Shown in pieces: positions 32,401-41,580 of a stretch of 64,000 nucleotides of DNA (its first letter is position 1; each line of letters opens with the position of its first letter). Below the pieces are notes generated by a model. That model was not told the origin of the DNA and made no database searches. It saw nothing but the letters and a program-made list of their open reading frames with translations. The position numbers and the translations under genes were made by a program. The stretch covers positions 8,627,201 through 8,691,200 of the forward strand of contig OW203984.1 in the NCBI GenBank assembly GCA_934047225.1, given 5' to 3'. The stretch is from Ypsolopha sequella (Eukaryota > Arthropoda > Insecta > Lepidoptera > Ypsolophidae).

Positions 32401-34570
32401 TGGTTACGTCCGGGTAGTAACTTTAAGAACTAAGAATGGAATAATGAAGCGACCTATAGTCAAACTATCTCCACTGCCAAAAGAAGAAGAACAACCATCA
32501 ACATCAACTTTAATATCAAGAGAGGGGCAAGACACCAAAAACAAGAAAACTGAGAAGACTATGAAGAAGGAAACTAAGAAGAGTACGAAGCAGAAAACTG
32601 AGAGAGAAACTGAGCGGAAAACTGAGAGAAAGAAGCCGGGAAAGAGATCTCTTTTCCTGACTTTGCTAACTTTGATGCTGTGGATATTTACTGCAATTCT
32701 TGGGTCCAACGCTAATCAAACATCAGATGTATATATTACATCGTTGGGGAAGGAGCAACCGATTTATTATGATAAAATCGGTAACATGCAACTTGTCCAC
32801 GATGAATGGGTCCTTTTAGTTTATTACAATCTGACATCATACTGGCAAGGCATACAAACTATGGAGAAAAACTTGGAGCATGTCAGAAGTATATGCAAAA
32901 CTATGGAAAAGACGCTGTGTCAGGCTACTACCAATCAACTTGATCACGAAATGGATCAGATCAAAAACTACAATGTTATGCTTCTTACACCTCAAAAACA
33001 CTTAACTAAGAGAAGAAGACGTGGATTGATCAATGGTGTGGGATCCTTGGCACGAAGTCTGTTTGGAATTTTGGATCAAAACTTTGCTGACAAGTATGAA
33101 AATGATATTAAAGCTATCCAGTCGAACGAAAACTATTTACTTGGTCTCTTGAAAAATCAAACGTCCATCGTCGAAATTGAAAATAATGCTATGAAGAAGA
33201 ACGAAATACGAATGAGACAACAATTTGAAGCTATCCAGTCGGTCATACAGCAAACAAACTCATCATTTGGAAAAATGGAGCAACAGCTCGAAATTATGAC
33301 AACTGCGAATTATTTTAACTCAGTGTCTTTAACTGCAAGTCTTCTTTTAACAAACTTGAGAACGACGCAAGAAACGCTTTTCAGCACTCTATCCGGCATC
33401 TATCAAGGACACGTCGATGCACACCTCTTTACTCCAGACTATATGATGAGACAATTAAAAAATATAGCTGGACGGCTACCAAAGAGATTGTTTTTACCCA
33501 TTGAAAATGTGCAAAACGACATAAGAGATGTATATAAATTGCTGTACGTGAAAGCTAGAATCACGGAAAATAATTTTTTATTTGAAATGCACATTCCACT
33601 AACGAGTGATGAATATTTTACCATCTACAGAGTTATTCCACTTCCGATATACTATGAGAAGGAGACAAGAAAAATTGTACGGTCGTCAGAATTCATGGCC
33701 GTCAACTTTAGAAAAAATACTTACTTAAATATGGAAGCGCAAGAAATAGCAAACTGTATTCAAAAAAGCAGTAACAATTTTGTATGCACTGATAGCCGAC
33801 CCATTCATAATTTATTCGTTCATACTGAAGATTCGCCGTGCGAAGCAAAATTAATAAGTCATAGGCCGGCCTTAACTTGTAACATGATAACTGAGAGGTG
33901 CGAGGAACAGTGGGTACAACTACACACAGCGAACTCCTGGCTTAGCACATGCTGCGATAGATGCGTCATCAGAATAATATGTGAAGATCGGATTACATCG
34001 GTGACGACGAACGGTTCCAGCATTGTTACCCTAGGTCAGGGTTGTATACTTCAAGGAAGAGATTCGACAATATACGCCCACAACCTCTTCCAGAACAGGC
34101 TGCTTATGAAAAGCGAGATTGACGTGCCATCTCTGAAAACGTCAATAAACGACATCGCAGATGTGACTCTACATGGCATCCATTACAAAGAGTCCGCCAA
34201 CTTAGATAGCCAACTTAAAGACGTAGACGAGAAATTACGGCTACAACGACAACGAGAGAATTTACCAAACGAGCTCTCTACACACGATGTACATTTATAT
34301 TTCGTGTCGTACTCGCTCTGGGGAGCAGCGGCAATCGGAGTACTCGCATGGATCATCACAAGGCGGTACAGACGGTCACAACGACTAACTGGGCCGGAGC
34401 CCCGATCGGCGGCGGCGGCGGTGGAGACTACTGCGACGGCAGGGGCGCGGGCGGCGGAGACGAGCCACGGGACGGCGAGGAGGTCTGATGACTTTGAACT
34501 ACAACCCATGCGACAATGGCCGCCCCCTCCTCTAGTGAAAGAAGCTCTAGTGAAAGAAAACTTAGTGTAA
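29471..34570 (+). CDS. BEL/Pao pol plus envelope-like protein (ORF2)
   Basis: 1699 codons, uninterrupted, overlapping ORF1 by 28 bp in another frame. Residues about 1-300 are reverse transcriptase (T-A-D-I-E-K-M near 68; F-Y-M-D-D near 143). RNase H follows at about 310-460 (F-S-D-S-S-E; C-D-S-K-V). Integrase has H-H-C-C at 630-680 and acidic residues in G-V-D-Y-T-G (about 704), S-D-Q-G-T-N-F (about 770) and G-T-W-E-A-A-V-K (about 822). After a Lys/Thr/Glu-rich linker comes a hydrophobic signal-like segment (1059-1080). Next are an ectodomain with a basic R-R-R-R-G furin-type site (about 1178) followed by a G/L-rich fusion-peptide-like stretch, many cysteines, and a membrane anchor (about 1608-1630) with a basic tail. 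The envelope resembles the insect/baculovirus F type. It is in frame with pol, with no stop between. Confidence 0.9.
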   Translation: MFLPHHGVLRESSMTTKLRVVFNGSMKFSGPKSQDSLNSLMEKGPNMQKDIQSLIIKWRSYRYVFTADIEKMYRQILIHEKQQGLQKIIWRDSPYENLKEMQLCTITYGTKSAPYLAMRTLKQLAIDDGHKFPLAADILQNEFYMDDLVSGTNSLSSAKILQQQLIHLLRGGGFNLRKWSSNEAELLTHLSADQVSSTTFDFKQQDSMKTLGLIWNPKTDNFMFNWDMGDNYEKRITKRMLLSEISKMYDPLGWLSPITVAAKILFQQVWLNKTEWDEDLSESICTEWRKLRSELFSIKKLKLERWIESSDSNMQLHGFSDSSEKAFSAVVFSRSIDKDGRAKITLIAAKTRVVSLKQKTSLPKKELCGTLLLAKLIEKIINSLQGKTMKIFGWCDSKVVLAWIQGEQSRWEKYISTRVAKITKIIPGKQWAYVKSEENPADCASRGLSPIKLATFDLWWQGPAWLKNFEETKVKICLYATDNGTVSQDERSEDMKLSCASLKNTDHFIQNLLNKCSSFTRLTRIMTWILRFYKATRRIKTNTKYLATLEIDESTTFLIKYVQQSAFADEIMQLRRNGLVSKSSCLYKLNPFLDDRDVLRVGGRLKNSALPYNMKNPITLPNTGRLTRLVIEHAHLQTLHGGARLTLMLIRQKYWIVGGNKAVKSLLRKCVRCHRFSTKENHQIMGDLPAHRVTPCKPFTHTGVDYTGHVDIKLNKGRGVRTCKGYIAVFVCLATKAVHLELVSDLSTETFIAALKRMCSRRSTPRHMYSDQGTNFIGAAKVLKREFVDFKQLMNNEFFDELSKLEIEWHFSVPSWPSGGGGTWEAAVKSMKHHLRRVLGEQKLTYEEFLTLLNQIEACLNSRPLCQLTEDPDELGSSLTPGHFLTGSPTLAVPQGNYLEDGSIDLRRRWQLTERMMQQFWKLWSHDYLHQLQIRSKWQQPTKNIEKGDVVLIRENSIMPQGKWPMGRVVELHPGKDGYVRVVTLRTKNGIMKRPIVKLSPLPKEEEQPSTSTLISREGQDTKNKKTEKTMKKETKKSTKQKTERETERKTERKKPGKRSLFLTLLTLMLWIFTAILGSNANQTSDVYITSLGKEQPIYYDKIGNMQLVHDEWVLLVYYNLTSYWQGIQTMEKNLEHVRSICKTMEKTLCQATTNQLDHEMDQIKNYNVMLLTPQKHLTKRRRRGLINGVGSLARSLFGILDQNFADKYENDIKAIQSNENYLLGLLKNQTSIVEIENNAMKKNEIRMRQQFEAIQSVIQQTNSSFGKMEQQLEIMTTANYFNSVSLTASLLLTNLRTTQETLFSTLSGIYQGHVDAHLFTPDYMMRQLKNIAGRLPKRLFLPIENVQNDIRDVYKLLYVKARITENNFLFEMHIPLTSDEYFTIYRVIPLPIYYEKETRKIVRSSEFMAVNFRKNTYLNMEAQEIANCIQKSSNNFVCTDSRPIHNLFVHTEDSPCEAKLISHRPALTCNMITERCEEQWVQLHTANSWLSTCCDRCVIRIICEDRITSVTTNGSSIVTLGQGCILQGRDSTIYAHNLFQNRLLMKSEIDVPSLKTSINDIADVTLHGIHYKESANLDSQLKDVDEKLRLQRQRENLPNELSTHDVHLYFVSYSLWGAAAIGVLAWIITRRYRRSQRLTGPEPRSAAAAVETTATAGARAAETSHGTARRSDDFELQPMRQWPPPPLVKEALVKENLV

Positions 34571-34810
34571 TGTGAAAGGACTGTAAACTTTACGAACTCT
34601 AAGTGAAAGTGATGGACTTTTATAACGTACATATGAACTTTAATCAAGTGAATTAATTAAATTTTGGGTATTGATTTTAACTTACATTTTTTGTACTTCT
34701 CTACACTAATGACTTTATAACTTTGATTTTTTGTAATGTGTCTTTTAAATTTCTAGTTGTGATCTCAACTTATCTTAAACTAAATCTTAACTTAGCGTCT
34801 CTCTTCTTCC

Positions 34811-34823
34811 CGGTTTGGGAGCA
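34811..34823 (+). promoter_or_regulatory. BEL polypurine tract
   Basis: The tract cggtttgggagca directly precedes the 3' LTR, at the usual plus-strand priming position. Confidence 0.65.
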
Positions 34824-35094
34824 TGTACGGGCATCCTTCCGTACATTCTGCTACGTTGCGACCTAGTTATGTCCAGCGTGTACGTGATGTTATTACTTTA
34901 CTTTATACATTTTATTTATCTATCAATTGAGTACCTACTTAGCTACCGTAGAGATCACAGCTAGAGAAAACTACTTTTCTCTTTATTAAACCATCTTCAA
35001 ATTACAAGTCTGTTTCCACTTTCTACACCACTCCACTTCATCTAACGACAACAACAATCGTACGGCCAGAACTGATCACTCTGACCATACATCA
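34824..35094 (+). repeat. BEL/Pao second LTR (3' LTR, direct)
   Basis: 271 bp, same sequence as 26367-26637. Unlike a normal 3' LTR it is not followed by host DNA. Next comes atttg, the first bases of the element's own leader. Confidence 0.95.
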
Positions 35095-35144
35095 ATTTGC
35101 TCCCCCGCCACGTCCCTTCTTGGCCCAGTGGCGGGGGAGCAAAT
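35095..35144. other. 50-bp hinge between direct and inverted LTRs
   Basis: 17 bp (35095-35111, atttgctcccccgccac) and its exact inverse (35128-35144) surround a 16-bp loop. With the LTRs the arms are 288 bp. Positions 35111-35139 repeat 29 bp of the element's integrase region (31906-31934), including the purine run gtggcgggggag. Confidence 0.9.
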
Positions 35145-35415
35145 TGATGTATGGTCAGAGTGATCAGTTCTGGCCGTACGATTGTTGTTGTCGTTAGATG
35201 AAGTGGAGTGGTGTAGAAAGTGGAAACAGACTTGTAATTTGAAGATGGTTTAATAAAGAGAAAAGTAGTTTTCTCTAGCTGTGATCTCTACGGTAGCTAA
35301 GTAGGTACTCAATTGATAGATAAATAAAATGTATAAAGTAAAGTAATAACATCACGTACACGCTGGACATAACTAGGTCGCAACGTAGCAGAATGTACGG
35401 AAGGATGCCCGTACA
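35145..35415 (-). repeat. BEL/Pao third LTR, inverted
   Basis: Exact inverse of the 271-bp LTR, running from tgatgtatggtcagag to ggatgcccgtaca. The target duplication gtatt follows at 35416-35420. Confidence 0.95.
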
Positions 35416-35663
35416 GTATTATGGCTGCCGCACACACTATGCATGAGAGAAGCTACTTTTTTGCGCATAATTCCATAAAAATCTGTAGTACGCGCCTTAG
35501 CAAACATACCAGACGCGCTGCAGCGTCACGGCAGCCCCAATAACATCCTGAAAGCATTATTGTACTGCACCCACAGAGCGTTGTAGGTCTTCTGCGTGTA
35601 TATCATCCACAGGCCGCTCGTGTAAAAAGATTGGGGGTCGGAGTTCCGAGATTGGGCAAAACA

Positions 35664-36013
35664 AGGTTCGGGGTTATAGCTTTTTAAGATAGTAAAATAT
35701 TAATTTCTGAACATAATTAATACCACTTGTTACCTTACAAGATGAAGTACCGGTTCATTAAAAAAAATCTTGGCAATAATGTATAGTAACTTCAGAAAAA
35801 AAGCAGGATTTTCAAGTTCAGGTTACACCCGTAGCGCCGCAATGCTATTCAAGAGATTTTCTTGAAATTCCTGTTTTTTTTCTGAAGTTACTATACATTA
35901 GTGCCGTGATTTTTTTAATGAATCTGCACTTCATCTTGTAAGGTAACAAGTGGTATTTATTTTGTTCAGAAATTTGAATGTTTAACGTCTTAAAAAGCCA
36001 TATCCTTGAACGC
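35664..36013. repeat. Foldback MITE, about 350 bp
   Basis: The left arm contains 'tatagctttttaagatagt', 'ccacttgttaccttacaaga' and 'atgtatagtaacttcagaaa'. The right arm is the inverse in the same order. The loop carries 'cacccgtagcgccgc'. It lies 200 bp from the exon at 36213. Confidence 0.8.
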
Positions 36014-36212
36014 CGACCTTTAAATAAAGTAATCTTTACCTGTTCTGCAAATTCTGTAAATAAATTCCCACAATAAGTTCGTTTTAGAATAAACAGTCCC
36101 ATAGCAGAAAATACGTAATCAGGTTACTAGACCACCCAGAACATAAGCAATCTTTCCAAAACCGCCGCCCCTCCAATCACGCCTAGCATACCCAAGACGA
36201 AACACAACTTAC

Positions 36213-36365
36213 CTGATCAAAAGGGCGCCTCCCTATATGAAACATGATGTAAATCAAGGGAGCTCTGTGAATCGGTATTCCAGCATCCAGACAATCTTCC
36301 ACTTCCTGAATACCGAGTTCCTTGTATATCCTTTCTGCGTGCAACTGTAGATGGTCGTAAATCAC
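36213..36365 (-). CDS. Host gene, exon 8 of those visible
   Basis: 153 bp, phase 0 to 0. The acceptor is ...taatttctcag and the donor gtaagt. It encodes 51 residues starting V-I-Y-D-H-L-Q-L-H-A-E-R and ending H-I-G-R-R-P-F-D-Q. It looks like conserved helical sequence; I cannot name the family. Confidence 0.85.
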
Positions 36366-36548
36366 CTGAGAAATTAATCAATAATCATTCATTTGTAGAA
36401 AACCGAGACAAAAAGTAGTTCTATGGCCTGTAGTGGCGTTGTTCATTATTAAATATTTAATTAAATAAATATTAAATTATAGAATTAAATGAGACTTGAG
36501 GATAATTCATGATTTATATAAACGGCTCACCTTAATACGAGTTATGAT

Positions 36549-36700
36549 CGGGATAGCCGACCAGTTTCAGCAGATTTAGACTGCCTTCATCTGGGCGAGT
36601 GAAGACGTTTACGCGACGACGTTACGCCTCCGTCACGTAAACGTCTTCACTCGCCCAGATGAAGGCAGTCTAAATCTGCTGGAAGTGGTCGACTATCCCG
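36549..36700. repeat. Foldback MITE, 152 bp
   Basis: Arms of about 65 bp run from cgggatagccgaccagtttc to the inverse ending gactatcccg. The outer bases gatttatataaacgg and ccgtttatataaatc continue the symmetry. The loop is 'cgacgacgttacgcctccgt'. Confidence 0.85.
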
Positions 36701-36974
36701 TTTATATAAATCACAAATATTTAATTATTTCGTTTAAATAGCGTCATCTATTTTGGTAAATAAAAAGTTATAATGCGAAATTAGTTGCAGCAATTATATA
36801 ACAGATGATGATACCTTCTTTGATAAAACGAGCTAGGTACATTAATATATATGTATAATAAAATAACATTACTGAAAATTGTAAAGTTAAGTATATTAAA
36901 TACTAATAAAAACTGTAAAAGAAAAGAGCTATGTCTGTCTGTACATTGGTGGTATTCCAAAATCGGCATTTTTG

Positions 36975-37231
36975 ACGGTATTTCATGAATCACGCAAAAC
37001 TACTGAACTGGTTTTGATGCGGTTATCACTGTATAATTCTCAGAAGTGAGAATGTGACAGGTGAGAATGAGAATGAACTGTATAATTCTCAGAAGTGGAA
37101 TTCAAAGAAAGAAGGAAGGGATCTCCCTTCTAACTTATTATCCAACTTAAAAACTGGGATACTTTTATTGCGGATTCCCAAGTGGTAGTATTATCTTCTT
37201 TCATGCGGACGAAGTCGCGGGCAACAGCTAG
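36975..37231 (+). mobile_element. Helitron 3' end, left border uncertain
   Basis: Ends ...gcggacgaagtcgcgggcaa followed by cagCTAG and T. This is the terminal hairpin (gcggacgaagtcgc) plus CTAG signature. The text upstream ('acgcaaaactactgaactgg', 'tttgatgcggttatc') is Helitron-like. I could not place the TC start; the left coordinate is a guess. Confidence 0.65.
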
Positions 37232-37284
37232 TAACACCTAATTTAATTTTGTAATATCAGAATCAAATATATTAATAATAATAA

Positions 37285-38005
37285 AGGCGTAGGGATGTGA
37301 CGACCCCCTCGCACTCTGGTATGTCCTGTACGTCCAGTGCAATCAGTCACCGCAGGGCGGCTTGTGGCGAGCCGATGGTGAGTGGCGACACCACGGACCC
37401 TACCTCCAGGGGACACTATCACACATGCGCTTACACACACACATACATACAGCAACACACCCCCTGCCTCTGCGCTTGCCTTAACCAGCCGGCCAGAGTA
37501 TAGATGCAAGAGCGGAACCTATGCTCCAGGTTGGAAGTGTAAAATGTCATAACGCCGGGGGCACTCGACTGTATAAGGATCTTGCGCCCCGCAGACTCAC
37601 CTCTCGACAACCTTAGCTGCTCACATAGTGTTGCCACGTGGCCGCCCCATGGTTGCTAGATAGGGGGCCCACAACGGCTATCCTGTTGGATAGTTATTAA
37701 GCAGCAAGTAACCATCTGCCATATTTAAATTTGTGAGAGATTTTCGAGGCAGATGTCCGTTATCGCACTCCATAGCCCTGTTATCCGGTCCATTTAGCAT
37801 CCCATCCTCATAGCCCACTCCAAGTCGCTTCCTTCCTGGCAATAGTTTGGCAACTGTGGGGGACTGTCCGTTAGTGTATCACAATGATATATTGAGGGAG
37901 AGGCCTCCATGGATGCAGCCATCTCACATTTAGATTAAATGGTACCAAAGGTCTCTTCAGTGTTGGCTCCGGCCCCATGAATGCCTTTCAAATGACCGGG
38001 TTATA
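37285..38005 (+). repeat. Unclassified GC-richer repeat, possibly a LINE 3' UTR
   Basis: Distinctly less AT-rich than its surroundings, with no long open frame. It ends in 'gggttataataataaat', a short tandem tail like those at the 3' end of CR1-type LINEs. Confidence 0.35.
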
Positions 38006-38039
38006 ATAATAAATATACTAACTCAGATTTTTTACTTAC

Positions 38040-38135
38040 TCTCAAACTATCCTGCCCAGGCCTGGTCATCAATATCTGGCTAGTCAATGCCGCTGCATCG
38101 CTTGCTCGTTCTGCATTCGATCCTGGCACATTCCC
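38040..38135 (-). CDS. Host gene, exon 7 of those visible
   Basis: 96 bp, phase 0 to 0. The acceptor is gtatttatttacag and the donor gtaagt. The 32 residues begin G-N-V-P-G-S-N-A-E-R and end R-P-G-Q-D-S-L-R. Short, polar, possibly a linker. It joins in frame to the exons at 41378 and 36365. Confidence 0.8.
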
Positions 38136-38321
38136 CTGTAAATAAATACTTGGCAATACTATAAGATATTTAGGGAGATGATTCACCCCTCAGTATTATG
38201 ATTGTGGTACTTAATTTTAAAAAACGGTACTTCCTATATGAATGACTTCTGTTATAAAATGCAACTACACATGATTATTATGATACGAGGATCAGATAAC
38301 GAGCGGTCAGATCCCCGCGAC

Positions 38322-39159
38322 ACAGTATAAGGAAGTAGACAGTAGTTTAACTGGGCGGTGTCCTTGAAATCAATACCTACGGCCGCTCGATGCCTAAACA
38401 CGCTCTAGGGCTGCCAACTGACTGTTTACGTATTTGATAATGCTATATTAAATAGTCACATTATTTAATTTAAACAGCCGTACAATGCACAACATACTTA
38501 TTCTATAATTTCGTGACATAATTTACGAAAATGCGCGGGAGCGGCTTAAGGTGATTACCATCGCCAATTTAGCAGCTCGATATTTGTCTGTACGAATATC
38601 AACGGAAACGACATTGAAATAACATTCATATCAGCGCACAATGCGCGGTGGCTGTTACGACGCTCGCTACGTCCTTGACAATGTGAAATAGGAGAAAATA
38701 ATACTTTTCACATGGACGTGATTGTTCGATTGAATAATCGTATGTTATGTTTATAGCTATCAAGTATATCTATTTATCAAAGCATAAATGAATAAATTCA
38801 ATTAAGCCGCTTAGGAGCAGTAGGGAATTCAAACCAAAAAACACCATTCAGTTAAAACAATTTTTCATATATAGAAGTTCTGGTGGTACGAAAAAGAAAA
38901 ATGTTGCATAATTATGTTGTCCTAGAGTTAATTATCCATAATACATTACAATTTTTGGTTTGGCCATAAAAGAGGAGTAGGTTTTAGAAAGTACCTATTT
39001 GGCGATATTAAGCGCCTTAAAGTGTCAACGCGGCAACGTGCGTACGTAACTGCGGTGCGACCGCGACTATCGTAAACTGAGTTGAACCGAGTTTTAGGAG
39101 GGTTTCGTTTCGGCCCGTTTGTATGAAGATAGAATACTGTCTACTTCCTTATACTGTGC
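38322..39159. mobile_element. 838-bp element with 24-bp terminal inverted repeats
   Basis: The ends are cacagtataaggaagtagac and its inverse (gtctacttccttatactgtg). The interior part 38560-38720 recurs in inverted orientation at 43290-43460. No transposase. It sits in the 41378-38135 intron. Confidence 0.7.
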
Positions 39160-39352
39160 TTGCGACCTCTTTTGTGACGATAGTCAAGACGGCGACATTT
39201 CCTTTGACGCGGCGGCAGGTGTCAGTTGGGGGAATGACCCTCAGAATAAGGAATGACCCGATTTGCTTCGTCTCACTAAACTTAGTATAGTATAATATGT
39301 ACTTCTTAAAATATTTGTTAGGAATCCATTGTTTATGACCAGAGGGTCTATT

Positions 39353-39562
39353 ATGTATCTCTAGTTGCTTTCTGGACCGGGTGCCTATCATCAAAAACAT
39401 GGGTATACTATCGAATTCCGATTTCCTAAGGATATGTTCGCACTTGAAGTGACGACACAGATTGTTAATAGTTCAAAACCCACTAATAGCAATTTTGAAA
39501 GTTCCGTTTTTAGCTATGTTTTTGATGATAGGCACCTAGTCCAGTTGGCAACTAAAGATACA
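39353..39562. repeat. Inverted-repeat element with 45-bp ends
   Basis: The core ends gtgcctatcatcaaaaacat and the exact inverse (39381-39400, 39516-39535) extend outward with mismatches (ctagttgc...ctggacc / ccagttggcaact). Confidence 0.75.
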
Positions 39563-39654
39563 GAATAGAGGGGCTGGTGTAGTTAGTTTTAATTTATTTC
39601 AGCTCACGTAAGTACTGCAGACTAAAAAAAAATATATTATATAAAAATATAATG

Positions 39655-40013
39655 TATATCGTCACGACATGAATCCCCGAAGGCGTGTCAGAGGTGTTCC
39701 GAGTGTGAACTGTGAAATAGATGCAAGTCACAGTCCACACTCGGTACACCCGCGTTTCACCGACGATTATTACTTCCCAACGTGATGAGTGGTGAACCCT
39801 ATCGCCGTTCTTTGGGCACAAATACACGTTTTTAGGGCATGCAGGTTTCCTCACGATGTTTTCCTTCACCGTTCAGCAAGTGGCCAGTAAGAACAAATAC
39901 TATGCACATAAATTCCGAAAAATTCATAAGTGCATGCCCGACCCGGATCGAACCTGGATCTCAAGATTGAACGGCCAGCGATTTACCCCTGAGCTACCGC
40001 TGCTATTACCGCT
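39655..40013 (-). repeat. tRNA-derived SINE
   Basis: The minus strand starts with A-box TAGCTCAGGGG and B-box GGTTCGATCC at tRNA spacing. Then come the body phrase 'ggaaaacatcgtgaggaaac' and the 3' end 'ggggattcatgtcgtgacga'. A plus-strand relative is at 55461-55760. Confidence 0.75.
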
Positions 40014-40076
40014 GAAATATTAAAAATGTATCTGAAAAGGACTAAAATATGCTGCGTAAACTTTCGTGTTGCGTGG

Positions 40077-40347
40077 AGCCATCGAGCAACTAGCCCCGAG
40101 AGAGAAAAGTCGGTCCGTCTGATTTCGCTAACTAATCAGTGCTTTGCATTGACTTGACTATATGCATCTCATTCCGGCTAATAGGGATTCTCTATTTCTA
40201 GTGGTTTTGGCTTAGCCATCGAGCAACTAGCCCCGAGAGAGAAAGTCGGTCCGTCTGATTTCGCTAACTAATCAGTGCTTTGCATTGACTTATGCATCTC
40301 ACTCCGGCTAACAGGGATTCTCTATTTCTAGTGGTTTTGGCTTAGCC
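40077..40347. repeat. Tandem duplication, 2 x about 138 bp
   Basis: Two head-to-tail units start agccatcgagcaactagccc (40077 and 40216) and end 'gtggttttggctt'. They differ by a few short indels such as gactatatg/tatg. Confidence 0.8.
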
Positions 40348-41377
40348 AATCAGACCGCGTTAAAGCGCAACGAAAGTTGGCGAAATTAATTTTGAACAAG
40401 CCAAGTGTCATTTCGCGTCTTTGGGGTTAGTTTCTCTGAGCTAACTCGAAACCAGTTCGTCATGAATCAAGACGTCATGTGTGACAACACAGATAAGTGA
40501 AAGATAAAGTATATTTTAAAGAGAGTCCCTCGGTGTAACTACAAAACGGTGTTTAACTTTAGACAGTGTTTAAATCTGTAGCTGTCACTCTTTTACAGTA
40601 TGAACGAAAAGGCGACAACAACAGATTTAAACACTGTCTAAAGTTAAACATCGTTTTGTAGTAACACGGCCTGTGTTTATATGTTAGATTTATAGTTCGT
40701 TTGATGAAATAGTCTGCACGCTTCGATACGCAGCCACAAAGGTGTCGCCGACTCGTGCCATAAGACGGCATTGGCTACGTCAAAGACACGGGGTGAGGTG
40801 TACACCCGCTAGCTGCTGTGTTTCTGACAAATTTCCTATTTTCATTCGTAATTGGTACGTCGCTCTAAGAATTCACTTTTTTTTTTTTTATTTAGAAATT
40901 TGATTTTTTCGTAAGTGAATAAAACTTTCGCCCCGCAGCGCTGTGCGAGCTGAATTGCACTTTATTGCCAAGTAGCGAGAGTTTTTTATTTATGTGTCTT
41001 TAAAGAATGGGTCTTCTATACAACGTGTAATAGAAAGGTGTAACCATATTTGAAGAGCTTATTCACTCAATGGTATAGAACAACTTTTACTATGGAACAA
41101 ACCTTGTATCTCGAAAAAAAAAACTACTGTTTCATAGAAAAATGCAATATGTACCCGCTGGGCCTAAATGTATGGAAGGGCAGTTTTTTTTTTTGAGATT
41201 TCATGTTTGGCTCCATAGTAAAAGTTTTTCTATACCATTGACTGAATAATCTCTTCAAATATGGTTACACGTTTCTGTGACACGTTGTATATTACGTATA
41301 TTTCTTCTAAATTATCAAATAATGAAATTGTGCATTTATTTTTAAATAGTCCCCAAAGTTTAACCAACGTAACTTAC
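40348..41377. other. Intron with two foldback elements
   Basis: Palindromes at 40532-40668 (ggtgtaactacaaaacggtg and inverse) and about 41017-41293 ('taaccatatttgaagagctt' and inverse). The second comes within about 85 bp of the donor of the exon at 41378. No coding. Confidence 0.7.
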
Positions 41378-41580
41378 CTCTTCAAAAAACATAGCGAACT
41401 CCGGAAAGTCCTCCAACACAAGTTTGCCCGACTTGAACATGTGATCCGATGACGTAACAAGTTGTTCTATCTCCTGCGTGTGTTTGTCGTCCTCGTCGAT
41501 AGAGCAGAGCGCTTCGGCGATCGCAAGCGCTATGGACGATGGGCTGCTGTGGCTGCCGTCAAAACTTACTGAGCTGGCCA
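41378..41580 (-). CDS. Host gene, exon 6 of those visible
   Basis: 203 bp, phase 1 in and phase 0 out. The acceptor is ttccttctttctag and the donor gtaagt. The residues include S-H-S-S-P-S-S-I-A-L-A-I-A-E-A-L, then an acidic D-E-D-D, and end P-E-F-A-M-F-F-E-E. Mixed polar and helical, no named domain. Confidence 0.85.

Larger units (their letters stand above)
26362..35420 (+). mobile_element. BEL/Pao retroelement composite with three LTRs
   Basis: Layout: gtatt (26362-26366), LTR 26367-26637, internal region, LTR 34824-35094, 50-bp hinge 35095-35144, inverted LTR 35145-35415, gtatt (35416-35420). All three LTRs are 271 bp and I see no difference among them. The 5-bp duplication brackets the entire composite, so both joined ends are U3 ends. 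The order gag, protease, RT, RNase H, integrase and the motif choices place it in BEL/Pao. An envelope-like domain follows integrase, as in endogenous retroviruses of this clade (for example Drosophila Roo). It lies in an intron of the minus-strand host gene, antisense to it. Confidence 0.93.
36366..38039. other. Intron between 38040 and 36365, filled with repeats
   Basis: Contains the 36549-36700 palindrome, a Helitron 3' end at 37231 and a GC-richer unknown stretch (37285-38005). No exon of matching phase. Confidence 0.6.

Noticed and set aside
34183..34647. 154-codon minus-strand frame antisense to the BEL ORF2 end
   Set aside because: It overlaps the well-supported plus-strand frame, is explained by local GC-rich Ala/Arg codons, and has no motif.
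34824..35415. Explaining the inverted LTR as a post-integration inversion or an assembly chimera
   Set aside because: The 5-bp duplication lies outside the inverted LTR and not after the second LTR, which neither alternative predicts. Read-level proof is still lacking.
39940..40013. Genuine tRNA gene on the minus strand
   Set aside because: The A and B boxes are good, but the anticodon and acceptor stems do not pair and the sequence continues into a SINE body.
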